DNA of 62,253 nucleotides from positions 95,867 to 158,119 of the forward strand of contig JAJZUW010000004.1 in NCBI GenBank assembly GCA_021845925.1, in the 5' to 3' direction. The notes under the pieces are model-generated. The model did not search any database. It was not told the DNA's origin and worked only from the letters and a program-made list of their open reading frames with translations. Source of the stretch: Pseudomonadota bacterium (GTDB lineage: Bacteria; Pseudomonadota; Gammaproteobacteria; Burkholderiales; Sulfuriferulaceae). The translations under genes and the position numbers were made by a program. Below are positions 1-8,480 of the stretch, in pieces (the first letter of the stretch is position 1; each line of letters starts with the position of its first letter).

Positions 1-138
1 GCGCAGAATGACGGTGGTGGGGAAAGCGCAGAATGACGGTGGTGGGGAAAGCGCAGAATGACGGTGGTGGGGAAAGCGCAGAATGACGGTGGTGGGGAAA
101 GCGCAGAATGACGGTGGTGGGGAAAGCACAGAATGACG
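1..138. repeat. 25-bp tandem repeat, five perfect copies plus a decayed sixth
   Basis: Five identical 25-bp units start at 1, 26, 51, 76 and 101, and a sixth (from 126) decays after about 13 bases. Each unit begins with GCGCAGAATGACGG, which is the right-hand half of the palindromic element seen elsewhere in the window, followed by a G/T-rich linker. The array runs off the left edge, so its full copy number is unknown. No gene is supported here. Confidence 0.95.
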
Positions 139-169
139 GACAGGAGCTTCGCGCAATAGGGTTTCCAAG

Positions 170-255
170 GTGCGTCATTCCGCGCGTAGTCGCGAAATCC
201 ACCAATCCGGCACCCTGCCCTGTCATTCCGCGCGTAGTCGCGGAATCCAACAATC
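170..255. repeat. Two palindromic REP/dRS3-like elements
   Basis: Two near-identical elements (about 174-199 and 221-247) share GTCATTCCGCGCGTAGTCGC followed by GAAATCC or GGAATCC. The second has intact arms ATTCCGCG and CGCGGAAT; the first has one arm mismatch. They are separated by a short CAATCCGGCACCC linker that also follows the second copy. They lie between the 25-bp array and the 3' end of the minus-strand TPR gene, where they could act as transcript-end hairpins. Confidence 0.85.
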
Positions 256-320
256 CGGCACCCCGCCCCCGCCATTGCGCACGCAGGCACTGGCTCGTGC
301 CGATTTGCGAAATCTCTGGG

Positions 321-2786
321 TCAACAACCCGGCAATCCTCCGGCATCGCGTGCTGCCAGCAATGTCATCCAGTCGTCCAGGGCGGCATAAATGCGCTGGA
401 CATAAGGGTTCTTGAACGCCAGACGCGAATCAGGAGGCTCCGGATGCACCAGCATGGTGGCATTCGCTTCAAACAGCACAACCCGCCCATCCGGCAGGAC
501 GCCCAGATCGGCTCCGGCAAAATCCAGCGCCAAGCGCCGGCCGATGCTGCGCACCACTTCCATGACCACATCGCCCAGCACGCTGGCCGGATTGTCCAGA
601 AAACGTTGCTCCTCGGCCAGTTTCCAGTCCACGTGCATGTCGGCAGTCGCATAATGCACCATCCAGTTGACCGAAATGGCCAGATGATACGGCATCGGCT
701 CGCCATTGATGAACACAAACCGGTACTTGCGGTGCCAGCCATCGGCTGACCGGTAATCGATCCATGCGGTGAGATAAAACTCGCGCTGCGGAAAAGTGGC
801 CAGTGCATCGGCCAGTTGTGCCGGCGCATCCACGCGCTGCAAACCCTCACCGCCATGCGAACCCGCCGGCCGAACCAGCACCGGCCAGGCAACATCTGCC
901 GGCAACGGTTCACCACGCTGCAAACGCCATACCGGCGGCACCAGCAACCCCTGAATGTCACCAAACAGATGGCCGGCATGATCACGAGCGGTTCTTGCCA
1001 CCGCATGCGGAAGATTCATCAGCGAACGGTCACAATGCAGCATGAATTCGTCAACCAGCCCGACATATTTTTCGGTCATGTCCGGTTCACCCATGGCATT
1101 GAACACCAGGTCATAAGCCGGCAGTTGCGGACTGGCTGGCGCTGGATCATATTCGAGCATCCATTCCACGGTATTGTTGCGTGCCGCCGGAAACAGATGT
1201 GCAAATGGCACATTGCCCTTTTCGGTGCCCAGCAGGATCAGTACCGTGCGGATTGCGCCCGGATGCCGTTCTTCAAACCAGCATTTGCGCGTATAGGCTG
1301 CGTCCATGTGGACTCGCGCTTCGGCCATCCGGCCGTCACGAATCAGCAAAGCCGCCAGGTTGCGATGGGCCACCACCAGTTCGGGCTGCAATGCCAAAGC
1401 CTGCTGGTAAACACTTTCGGCTTCGTCATACCGTTCCTGCAACGAATACAGAATGGCGAGGTTGCAGTGCGCTTCGGCAGAATCCGGCCGCAAAGCAAGT
1501 ACGCGTCGGTAACTGGTTTCGGCAGCCGCATAATCGCCAATGTCTTTCTGTGCATTTCCTTGGTTGTTGAGCGCTTCCACGTAATCGGGCTGCAGACGCA
1601 GGGCAAGCGCATATTCGGACAGCGCGGCGGGGAAATCACCACGTGCGTGCAAAACACTGGCCAGATTGTAATGCAGGGCAGCATTGTCCGGCGCCAGCAG
1701 CAATCCTTCACGGTAGGTCTGGATCGCCGCTTCCGGCTCGTTGGCTTCATGCAGCGCGCAAGCCAGATTGTTGAGCGGTTCAATGGCGGCGGGCATCAGC
1801 ACATGTGCAGCACGCCATGCCATGATCGCCGCAGCAAGATCACCGGTTTCCTGCAGCAGCGCGGCAAGCGACGCCCAGGCTTCGCCATAGCCTGGATCCA
1901 GGTTCACGGCTTCGCGGTAAGCGCCGATGGCCGCCGGAATTTCGCCACTGGCCTTGAGTACATGGCCAAGATTGCAACGAATACCTGCATTGTCCGGCAT
2001 CAGGGCGGCAGCCTCGCGGTAATAACCAGCAGCCAGTTGCGGCAAGCCCTGTTCTTTCAGCACATTACCCAAATTGTTCCAGGCTTCGGCATAACCCGGA
2101 CGCAGTGAAATCGCCTGACGAAAACATCCTTCCGCTTCTTTCAGGCGTCCGAGGCGTTGCAGGGCGCTGCCAAGATTGGCAAGCGCTTCGGGATATTCCG
2201 GCTGCAAAACCAGCGCTCGCTGGTACAGATGGACAGATTCGTCAAGAAATCCGGTTTCCAGGCGCAAATTGGCCAGATTATAGAGAATCACCGGATTGTC
2301 AGCAGACTGCAGCGCCAACTGGTAATGGGTGGCCGCTTCATCCAGCCGCCCCAGTTCCTTGAGCACATTGGCCAGATTGTTGCGCGCTTCGACATGATCC
2401 GGCTGCAGGACAAGCACACGACGATAACTCTGTTCCGCCTCGATCCACTGGCCCAGCACCTGCTCGACAACGCCGAGCCCAACCAGGTACAACACGTTGT
2501 CCGGGGTCAACGCAACCGCCCGGGAAATACGCTGATGTGCCTGTTGCCAATGCCCCCTCGCCTGCTCGACCAGTCCGGACAGATACCAGGCATCTGCTCG
2601 CCCAGGCGACTGATGCAACACGTCCTGATAAAGGTTCCAGGCCGCTTCGATGCGGCCAGACTGATGGCAGACCAGCGCTTCCTGCATCAGCGCAGACACA
2701 TCCGTTGATTGCGTAGGACTACCCAGACAGCACTGTTTGTATTTTTTGCCGCTGCCGCACGGACATGGATCATTTCTGCCAGGCAT
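321..2786 (-). CDS. SEC-C / TPR-repeat protein with C-terminal ATP-grasp-like domain
   Basis: This 821-residue protein has three parts. Residues 1-22 form a SEC-C type zinc motif (CPCGSG ... CC). About 14 consecutive 34-residue TPRs follow (roughly residues 28-505), giving a long superhelical scaffold. A C-terminal region of about 310 residues resembles ATP-grasp enzymes, with a glycine-rich SHGGEG loop, the signature IDYRSADG, LAISVNWMVHY, and a late acidic/Asn metal-binding pattern (LFEANAT). No signal peptide is visible, so it is probably cytoplasmic. I chose the ATG at 2786 because SEC-C proteins usually begin at MPGRNDPC and GGGG lies upstream; an ATG at 2813 would add nine residues. The substrate is unknown. 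The ATP-grasp part is clearly paralogous to the protein at 15879-17123. Confidence 0.85.
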   Translation of the reverse strand: MPGRNDPCPCGSGKKYKQCCLGSPTQSTDVSALMQEALVCHQSGRIEAAWNLYQDVLHQSPGRADAWYLSGLVEQARGHWQQAHQRISRAVALTPDNVLYLVGLGVVEQVLGQWIEAEQSYRRVLVLQPDHVEARNNLANVLKELGRLDEAATHYQLALQSADNPVILYNLANLRLETGFLDESVHLYQRALVLQPEYPEALANLGSALQRLGRLKEAEGCFRQAISLRPGYAEAWNNLGNVLKEQGLPQLAAGYYREAAALMPDNAGIRCNLGHVLKASGEIPAAIGAYREAVNLDPGYGEAWASLAALLQETGDLAAAIMAWRAAHVLMPAAIEPLNNLACALHEANEPEAAIQTYREGLLLAPDNAALHYNLASVLHARGDFPAALSEYALALRLQPDYVEALNNQGNAQKDIGDYAAAETSYRRVLALRPDSAEAHCNLAILYSLQERYDEAESVYQQALALQPELVVAHRNLAALLIRDGRMAEARVHMDAAYTRKCWFEERHPGAIRTVLILLGTEKGNVPFAHLFPAARNNTVEWMLEYDPAPASPQLPAYDLVFNAMGEPDMTEKYVGLVDEFMLHCDRSLMNLPHAVARTARDHAGHLFGDIQGLLVPPVWRLQRGEPLPADVAWPVLVRPAGSHGGEGLQRVDAPAQLADALATFPQREFYLTAWIDYRSADGWHRKYRFVFINGEPMPYHLAISVNWMVHYATADMHVDWKLAEEQRFLDNPASVLGDVVMEVVRSIGRRLALDFAGADLGVLPDGRVVLFEANATMLVHPEPPDSRLAFKNPYVQRIYAALDDWMTLLAARDAGGLPGC

Positions 2787-3005
2787 GTAGGCCCCGTCAT
2801 AAAAACCCGTCATGGAATATTCGGGTACAAATTCCGTCTTCTGTTGGGTTACGTCATTTTGACACTTTACAGTCGGCCAAAAGTTCCGGACAATCCGGGC
2901 ATGATGAGATATTCAACAGCCAACGCAACCCGCTTTCCGAAAGGATAGCAAGTTTCTGGGACACTGTCCTTGTACATGGGGTTGCGCGATCTGGAGCCCA
3001 CAGAA

Positions 3006-5276
3006 ATGAGTGCCAAGACTTACAATTCTGCCAGAGATTTGCGCCAGTTGGTCAGCGATACGGTCAGCTACGCCAGCCTCAATGACGAAGAAAAATCCAA
3101 GATACTCTCCCTGCAGCAATCTATTCTGGAATCGCTTCTCGAAGGTTTCACCCTGGAGGATATCTTCGACAACATTTGCCGGCTGGCAGAACAGCTGCTG
3201 CCCAATTCGGTCAGCACAGTCATGCTGCTCGACCGCAAAACCGAAATGCTCAACATCATCGCCGGACCCAGCCTGACTGACGAAGCCAAACAGAAATTTT
3301 GCGGCTTGCGTCCCGGCCCCGGATCAGGATCTTGCGGCAACGTCGTCTATCGCAACGAGCCAGTATTTGTCAGCAACACCTTGACCGATCCGCGCTGGGC
3401 GGATCTGCGTCACGTGGCACAAGCCTATCAGCTGATGGCTTGCTGGTCGATGCCAATCCGCGCTACCGGAGGCCGGGTTGTCGGCAGCTTTGCGCTGTCG
3501 AGTTTCGAAAACCGTTCCCCCAGCCCATTTCACATCAAGTTGCTCGAAATCGGCGCTTCCATTATCGGTATCGTTCTCGAACGTGGCGAGCAGATTTCCC
3601 GGCAACGGCTGTATTCACACATTTTCAACCATACCGGCGAAAGTGTATTGATCACCGACAACAAACTACAGGTGATTTCGATAAACCCGGTATTCACCAG
3701 CATGTTTGGCTACCAGGAAGCCGATGTGATCGGCAAACAGCCCGATTTTTTACGTTCCGGCGTGCATGATGATGACTATTTCCGCAAAATGTGGACCGAT
3801 CTCAATGCCACTGGCTACTGGCAGAACGAAATCTGGAACCGCAGCCAGAATGGCGAGGTCAGACCGAGCCTGCTTGGCATCAGCGTCGTGCGTGACAGCG
3901 ACAATCAGATCACGCATTACATTGGTATCTATACCGATCTCACCCGCTACAAGCAAGCCCAGGCCAAAGCTGAATTCCTGACCTATCACGATGCCCTGAC
4001 CCGACTGCCCAACCGCACACTGGTGCGCGACCGGGCAGAACTGGCCGTTGCCAGCGCACGGGAAAACAGGTCTGGCCTGGCCATCATGGTGATCGACGTC
4101 GATCACTTCAAGAACATCAACGATTCACTCGGCCATCAACGTGGCGACCTGGTATTGCAGGCAGTCGCGCAACGGTTGCAGTCCAGCCTTCTGGACAGCG
4201 AAACCTTGTCACGCCACACTGGCGACGAATTCCTGGCCCTGCTGCCCAATCTGTCCGACCGGGAGCATATCAATCAGACCTTGCTGAATATTCAGGCCAG
4301 CATGTCACGCAGTTTCAATGCGGAAGAACAGAAACTGTCAATCACGGTTTCGGTTGGCATCTCGGTGTTTCCCGATGATGGCGAGGATTTTGACAGCTTG
4401 CTCAAGGCGGCTGATCTGGCCATGCATCGCGCCAAGTCAAGTGGTCGCAACAACTGGCGTTACTTCACTGAGCAGATGAACATCGAGGCGCAGGATCGGA
4501 TCCACATTGGCAATGAACTGCATCGCGCACTGACTGACCACCAGCTTCATCTGCATTACCAGCCCCAAATCGACTTGTCCACCGGCAAACTGATGGGTGC
4601 CGAAGCCCTGCTGCGCTGGCAGCATCCGGAACTGGGCAACATACCTCCCGGTCATTTCATCCCCATTGCGGAGGAATATGGCCTGATCGTTCAGATTGGT
4701 GAATGGGTAATCCAGGAAGCCTGCCGTCAGGCCATGACCTGGCAGATGAGCGGCCAACCGGAATTCCGCATCTCGGTCAACCTGTCAGCGGCCCAGTTCT
4801 ACCGAGGTGATCTGGTTGCAACGGTCCGTCAGGCCCTGGCAGACAGCCGACTGCCGTCTCACTGCCTGGAACTCGAACTGACCGAATCGATCATGATGAA
4901 CAATACCGAACAAATGATCCATACGGTCAGTCAACTCAAGCAGCTTGGCGTGCAGCTCTCCATCGATGATTTTGGCACCGGCTATTCCAGCCTGGCCTAT
5001 CTCAAGCGGTTCCAGGTCGACAAACTGAAAATCGACCAGTCGTTTATCCGTGACATGCTGCACGAAAAAAATGATGCCGCCATTGTTCGCGCCATCATCC
5101 AGATGGCGCACAGCATGAACCTGAAAACCATCGCCGAAGGCGTGGAAGAATCGGCGCAAATGAATGTGTTGCGCGCCGAATCGTGTGACGAAATTCAGGG
5201 CTATCACATCGCCAGGCCGAGGGAAGCCTCTGCGTTTGTCACCTGGCAGCAAGGCTGGCAACCAGATCGCGCCTGA
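3006..5276 (+). CDS. GAF-PAS-GGDEF-EAL cyclic-di-GMP signalling protein
   Basis: This is a 756-residue cytoplasmic regulator without obvious membrane segments. Domain order is GAF (about 35-195), PAS (about 200-320), GGDEF (about 325-490) and EAL (about 505-750). The GGDEF signature is changed to TGDEF and no RxxD inhibitory site is evident, so cyclase activity is doubtful. The EAL domain looks complete: EALLRW, the asparagine of SVNLSA, ELTES, DDFGTGYSSL, the lysine before TIAEGVE, and QGYH. Phosphodiesterase activity is therefore the likely output, tuned by the sensory domains. The start at ATG 3006 has GGAG nine bases upstream; a TTG (2970) and an ATG (2976) lie further upstream. It is divergent from the TPR gene and ends five bases before the small exported-protein gene. 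Confidence 0.9.
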   Translation: MSAKTYNSARDLRQLVSDTVSYASLNDEEKSKILSLQQSILESLLEGFTLEDIFDNICRLAEQLLPNSVSTVMLLDRKTEMLNIIAGPSLTDEAKQKFCGLRPGPGSGSCGNVVYRNEPVFVSNTLTDPRWADLRHVAQAYQLMACWSMPIRATGGRVVGSFALSSFENRSPSPFHIKLLEIGASIIGIVLERGEQISRQRLYSHIFNHTGESVLITDNKLQVISINPVFTSMFGYQEADVIGKQPDFLRSGVHDDDYFRKMWTDLNATGYWQNEIWNRSQNGEVRPSLLGISVVRDSDNQITHYIGIYTDLTRYKQAQAKAEFLTYHDALTRLPNRTLVRDRAELAVASARENRSGLAIMVIDVDHFKNINDSLGHQRGDLVLQAVAQRLQSSLLDSETLSRHTGDEFLALLPNLSDREHINQTLLNIQASMSRSFNAEEQKLSITVSVGISVFPDDGEDFDSLLKAADLAMHRAKSSGRNNWRYFTEQMNIEAQDRIHIGNELHRALTDHQLHLHYQPQIDLSTGKLMGAEALLRWQHPELGNIPPGHFIPIAEEYGLIVQIGEWVIQEACRQAMTWQMSGQPEFRISVNLSAAQFYRGDLVATVRQALADSRLPSHCLELELTESIMMNNTEQMIHTVSQLKQLGVQLSIDDFGTGYSSLAYLKRFQVDKLKIDQSFIRDMLHEKNDAAIVRAIIQMAHSMNLKTIAEGVEESAQMNVLRAESCDEIQGYHIARPREASAFVTWQQGWQPDRA

Positions 5277-5280
5277 CATC

Positions 5281-5673
5281 ATGCATTTCCTCAATCGAAA
5301 ACTGTTCAAACTGATGGCCCGCCTGATCCTGGCGGCCATTCTGTTCCTGCAGTATTCGCTGGCAACACAGGCCTGTGTGTTATCAGACGGACACCCTGCC
5401 AAAGCATTTAACCCAGCCGTTGCCATGGCGGATTGCGCCATGCACCCCCTGAACAAAGCCAACCCAAACGCCTGCTTCGTCCATTGCACGGCCAGCGATC
5501 AGACGCTGGACACGCATCAACCGTTACTTGCTGTGACAACCGCAATACCCGTGGACGCATGGGTCAGCTCTTTTCCGGCAACATCTTTGCCGAGCCACAG
5601 ACATCCAGCCCCATTGCTCGCTTTCACCAGCGGACCGCCATACTACCTGCTGTTTCAGAATTTCCGCAATTGA
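5281..5673 (+). CDS. Small exported Cys/His-containing protein at the head of the cus-type operon
   Basis: This 130-residue protein has a hydrophobic N-terminal segment (about residues 11-31, ending LATQA) that looks like a cleavable signal peptide. The mature part has scattered Cys, His and Met residues (DCAMHP, CFVHC). I recognise no named family. Its position just before a metal-efflux operon, together with the soft-metal ligands, suggests a periplasmic metal-binding accessory, but that is inference. The ATG at 5281 is only five bases after the EAL gene's stop, so it may be cotranscribed with it. An 84-bp gap holding a 7-bp-stem hairpin separates it from the outer-membrane gene. Confidence 0.65.
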   Translation: MHFLNRKLFKLMARLILAAILFLQYSLATQACVLSDGHPAKAFNPAVAMADCAMHPLNKANPNACFVHCTASDQTLDTHQPLLAVTTAIPVDAWVSSFPATSLPSHRHPAPLLAFTSGPPYYLLFQNFRN

Positions 5674-5699
5674 TCTCCACAGTCGCGCTGACTGCCAGA

Positions 5700-5719
5700 C
5701 CTGGACTCTCTGGTCCAGG
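5700..5719 (+). other. Short hairpin upstream of the cusC-like gene
   Basis: CCTGGAC and GTCCAGG form a perfect 7-bp stem around a TCTCTG loop. No U-tract follows, so it is not a convincing terminator. It may act in mRNA processing or partial attenuation between the small exported-protein gene and the efflux genes. Confidence 0.4.
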
Positions 5720-5757
5720 CACCTCATCAGACCGCAATTTCTGTTGGAGCAATCATC

Positions 5758-7077
5758 ATGTTTCGAATCATCCTGTTTTTGACGGCATTGTCCGTTCCAT
5801 TGCTTGCGCATGCATCCGGGACGCGCATTGACCCTGCGATCGACCCCGCACGTTCAGACAACACAGTCCCCATCCATCAACCAGCAACATCCAACACCGC
5901 TCTGACACTGGAACATACGGTTGACCTCGCGGCCAAACGTGCGCCCCAGGTCGAAGCGGAGCAATACATGCAAATGGCCGCTGCTGCGGATCGTGACCGG
6001 GCAGGACGCCTGCCTGATCCACAATTGCAGTTTGGCGTTCAAAATCTGGATACCCAGGGAGCTGCAGCCTTCAACCCCAATGGGGATTCCATGACCATGC
6101 AGTTTGTTGGCATCAGCCAGGACATCCCTTCTTTGGCCGCCCTCAGAGCCCAGCGCATCAAAGCCGGTGCGAGTCAGGCGGTGACCACGGCAGATCTGCA
6201 GGAAGCCCGTTTTCTGGCCAAACGCGATGCAGCAACAGCATGGGTGGATTTGTGGGCCGCACAACGCGCCGACCGTCTGCTGATGCAGTTATCCACACAG
6301 ACTGCTCTCGCCATCGCCACTGCCCGCGCCCGTCTCGCTGGCGCCACAGGATCGGCCACCGACATCCTTGCAGCACTGGCCGCAGGTGCTGAACTGGATA
6401 ATCAGATCGATGCCATCCATGACACCGAGCAGGAAGCCCTTGCGGAACTCACCCGCTGGATTGGTCCGGATGCCAGTCAGGACATATTGGCTGCTCCGCC
6501 CGATTTTGCAACATTACCAGTCGATGAAACCCGTTTGCTGCAAACACCAGACACGCAGGCACCTTTGCTGGCATGGGCTCCCCGCGTCAAGCTTGCCGAA
6601 GCCGAGTTGCTTCGCGCCCAAGCCACCCGGTCACCAGACTGGAACGTCGGGATTGGCTATGGCATACGCGCGCCGGGGCTGTCACCGCTGGCCACCGTGC
6701 AAGTTGGCATGCGGCTGCCTTTGTTTGCGGAGCATCGCGAAAACAAGGATATCGATGCACGTCATGCCGAACTGGATGCGGTGCTGGCCAGGCGGGAAGA
6801 CGCCCGTCGGGCCCAGATCGCAACCGTTCAGCGTACGCTTGCCCGCTGGCGATACCTGGATGCACAGGTGCAACGCGACGAAAACACTTTGCTGCCACTG
6901 GTTCATGATCGCTCTGCCACGGCTTTGGCAATCTATCGCGGAGGAGGTGCACTGGAACCGTGGCTCGACGCACGCCGTGCAGAAATTTCCACCAATATCG
7001 CTTATGCCAACACGCTGGCTGCCCGTGCTCGTGCATGGGTCGAACTGGCTTATCTGCTGCCGGAGGTAACACCATGA
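5758..7077 (+). CDS. cusC: CusC/CzcC-type outer-membrane efflux protein (TolC family)
   Basis: This 439-residue protein has a typical Sec signal peptide (MFRIILFLTALSVPLLAHAS) and the alternating coiled-coil and beta pattern of outer-membrane factors. The N-terminal lead-in LEHTVDLAAKRAPQVEAEQ matches the first helix of heavy-metal OMF proteins. No lipobox is present, unlike the two NodT-type lipoproteins elsewhere in the window. It is the first gene of a three-gene translationally coupled set: its stop overlaps the adaptor's ATG (ATGA at 7074-7077). It should provide the outer-membrane duct for the CusB/CusA-like pump downstream. The symbol rests on the operon partners more than on the protein itself. 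Confidence 0.85.
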   Translation: MFRIILFLTALSVPLLAHASGTRIDPAIDPARSDNTVPIHQPATSNTALTLEHTVDLAAKRAPQVEAEQYMQMAAAADRDRAGRLPDPQLQFGVQNLDTQGAAAFNPNGDSMTMQFVGISQDIPSLAALRAQRIKAGASQAVTTADLQEARFLAKRDAATAWVDLWAAQRADRLLMQLSTQTALAIATARARLAGATGSATDILAALAAGAELDNQIDAIHDTEQEALAELTRWIGPDASQDILAAPPDFATLPVDETRLLQTPDTQAPLLAWAPRVKLAEAELLRAQATRSPDWNVGIGYGIRAPGLSPLATVQVGMRLPLFAEHRENKDIDARHAELDAVLARREDARRAQIATVQRTLARWRYLDAQVQRDENTLLPLVHDRSATALAIYRGGGALEPWLDARRAEISTNIAYANTLAARARAWVELAYLLPEVTP

Positions 7078-8480
7078 AAACAATCCTGCTGGTTTCGACC
7101 ATGAGCATCGCACTGGTTTTAGCGCTGGCCGGAGGGTACGACTGGGGATTGCACAGCAGTCATCAAAACCATCCTACGAACAACGCCGCATCACCGCATA
7201 AGATCCTGTATTGGTACGACCCGATGATGCCGGCGCAACACTTCAATCATCCAGGCAAATCTCCGTTCATGCCGAGCATGGATCTGGTGCCCCAATATGC
7301 TGTTCCATTGGATCAAGCTGCTGCAGCGCCATCACTTCGCATTGATCCGCGTATTGAACAAAACCTTGGTATGCGTACGGCAGTGGTGCATGTGGGATCG
7401 CTCTCATCCGAATTGCTTGTCACCGGCACTCTGGATTGGGATCAAAACCACGCTGTCGTGATCAGCGCACGCACGGATGGCATTCTCACACACCTGTTCG
7501 TGCGCACACCTTATGAACAAGTACGCGCAGGCCAGCCTCTCGGTACATTGCTGTCGCCCAGCTGGAGTTCGGCAGCAGCCGAACTGAACGCGTTGAATGC
7601 TGCAACCAGCGGCGATGCGCCGACACTACGGGCAGCAGCGCTGGCGCGCATGCATGTCCTGGGCATGACCACTGCGGATATTCGCCAACTGACCACCAAT
7701 CCTTCAAGCGGCGTGACGTTGCGCTCACCCATCAATGGCGTGGTCAGCACACTCAATGTCCTGCCAGGTCAACGTGTGGCGGCAGGGACGACTCTGATGC
7801 GCATCGATAACCCACACCAGCTTTGGCTGAATGCCGCCATTCCACAGGCGGAGGTCGCCAGCATGCATGCCGGAACCATCGCGAATATCAGCATCGATGC
7901 GCTACCGGGAAAAACATGGACTGGAACAATAGCGGCCATGCTACCCGAAATCGACCCACGCACGCGCACGCAAACCGCCCGCATCGTTCTGACCAATGCA
8001 GACAACCAGCTTGCCCCGGGCATGTTTGCCACCATCCGTCTTTATCCTGCTGGGGGTCGCCCATTCCCTCTGGTACCGGATAATGCCCTGATCAGCACCG
8101 GAACAGATAACCGCGTCATCCTCGATCTGGGCCACGGTCAACTTGAGCCGCGCGCCGTGCGCATTGGTCATTCAGCAGATGGTTACACCGAAATACTGGC
8201 CGGACTTAACGGCGGCGAGCGGGTGGTCATCTCGGGTGAGTTTCTGTTCGATTCGGAGGCGGAGATGAATGGCGCACTGGATCGACTGACGAAGCCCATG
8301 AAGCCCATGAAGCCCATGAAGCCCATGAAGCCCAGGATACTGTTCTGGTATGACCCGATGGCCCCTTCCAGGCACTACTCACATGGCGGCCCCTCCCCTC
8401 TGATGCCCAGCATGAATCTGGTACCACGATACGACCATGCTGCATCACCAGAGACGGTCACTTCAGGAGAACAACCATGA
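7074..8480 (+). CDS. cusB: CusB/SilB-type periplasmic adaptor with two heavy-metal-binding domains
   Basis: This 468-residue membrane-fusion protein has an N-terminal anchor or signal segment, then a heavy-metal-binding domain (YWYDPMMP ... PFMPSMDLVPQY), then the usual barrel-sandwich, alpha-hairpin and beta-barrel regions. Unusually, a second copy of the metal-binding motif (FWYDPMAP ... PLMPSMNLVPRYD) lies at the extreme C-terminus. It is joined by a Lys-Pro-Met linker encoded by a 9-bp tandem repeat (about 8291-8335). The domain family is known to bind Cu(I)/Ag(I) through methionines. The start at 7074 overlaps the OMF stop and has GGAGGT upstream; the gene overlaps cusA by ATGA at 8477-8480. 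Confidence 0.92.
   Translation: MKTILLVSTMSIALVLALAGGYDWGLHSSHQNHPTNNAASPHKILYWYDPMMPAQHFNHPGKSPFMPSMDLVPQYAVPLDQAAAAPSLRIDPRIEQNLGMRTAVVHVGSLSSELLVTGTLDWDQNHAVVISARTDGILTHLFVRTPYEQVRAGQPLGTLLSPSWSSAAAELNALNAATSGDAPTLRAAALARMHVLGMTTADIRQLTTNPSSGVTLRSPINGVVSTLNVLPGQRVAAGTTLMRIDNPHQLWLNAAIPQAEVASMHAGTIANISIDALPGKTWTGTIAAMLPEIDPRTRTQTARIVLTNADNQLAPGMFATIRLYPAGGRPFPLVPDNALISTGTDNRVILDLGHGQLEPRAVRIGHSADGYTEILAGLNGGERVVISGEFLFDSEAEMNGALDRLTKPMKPMKPMKPMKPRILFWYDPMAPSRHYSHGGPSPLMPSMNLVPRYDHAASPETVTSGEQP
8291..8335. repeat. In-frame 9-bp tandem repeat encoding a Lys-Pro-Met linker
   Basis: The 9-bp unit AAGCCCATG is repeated four times in a row, with a fifth partial copy, inside the cusB-like gene. 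Because the unit is a multiple of three, copy-number changes lengthen or shorten the methionine-rich linker before the C-terminal metal-binding domain without breaking the frame. Confidence 0.9.

Noticed and set aside
816-2108. 430-codon plus-strand frame antisense to the TPR gene
   Set aside because: The minus strand encodes 14 regular TPRs here; the repeated pattern on the plus strand is just their mirror.
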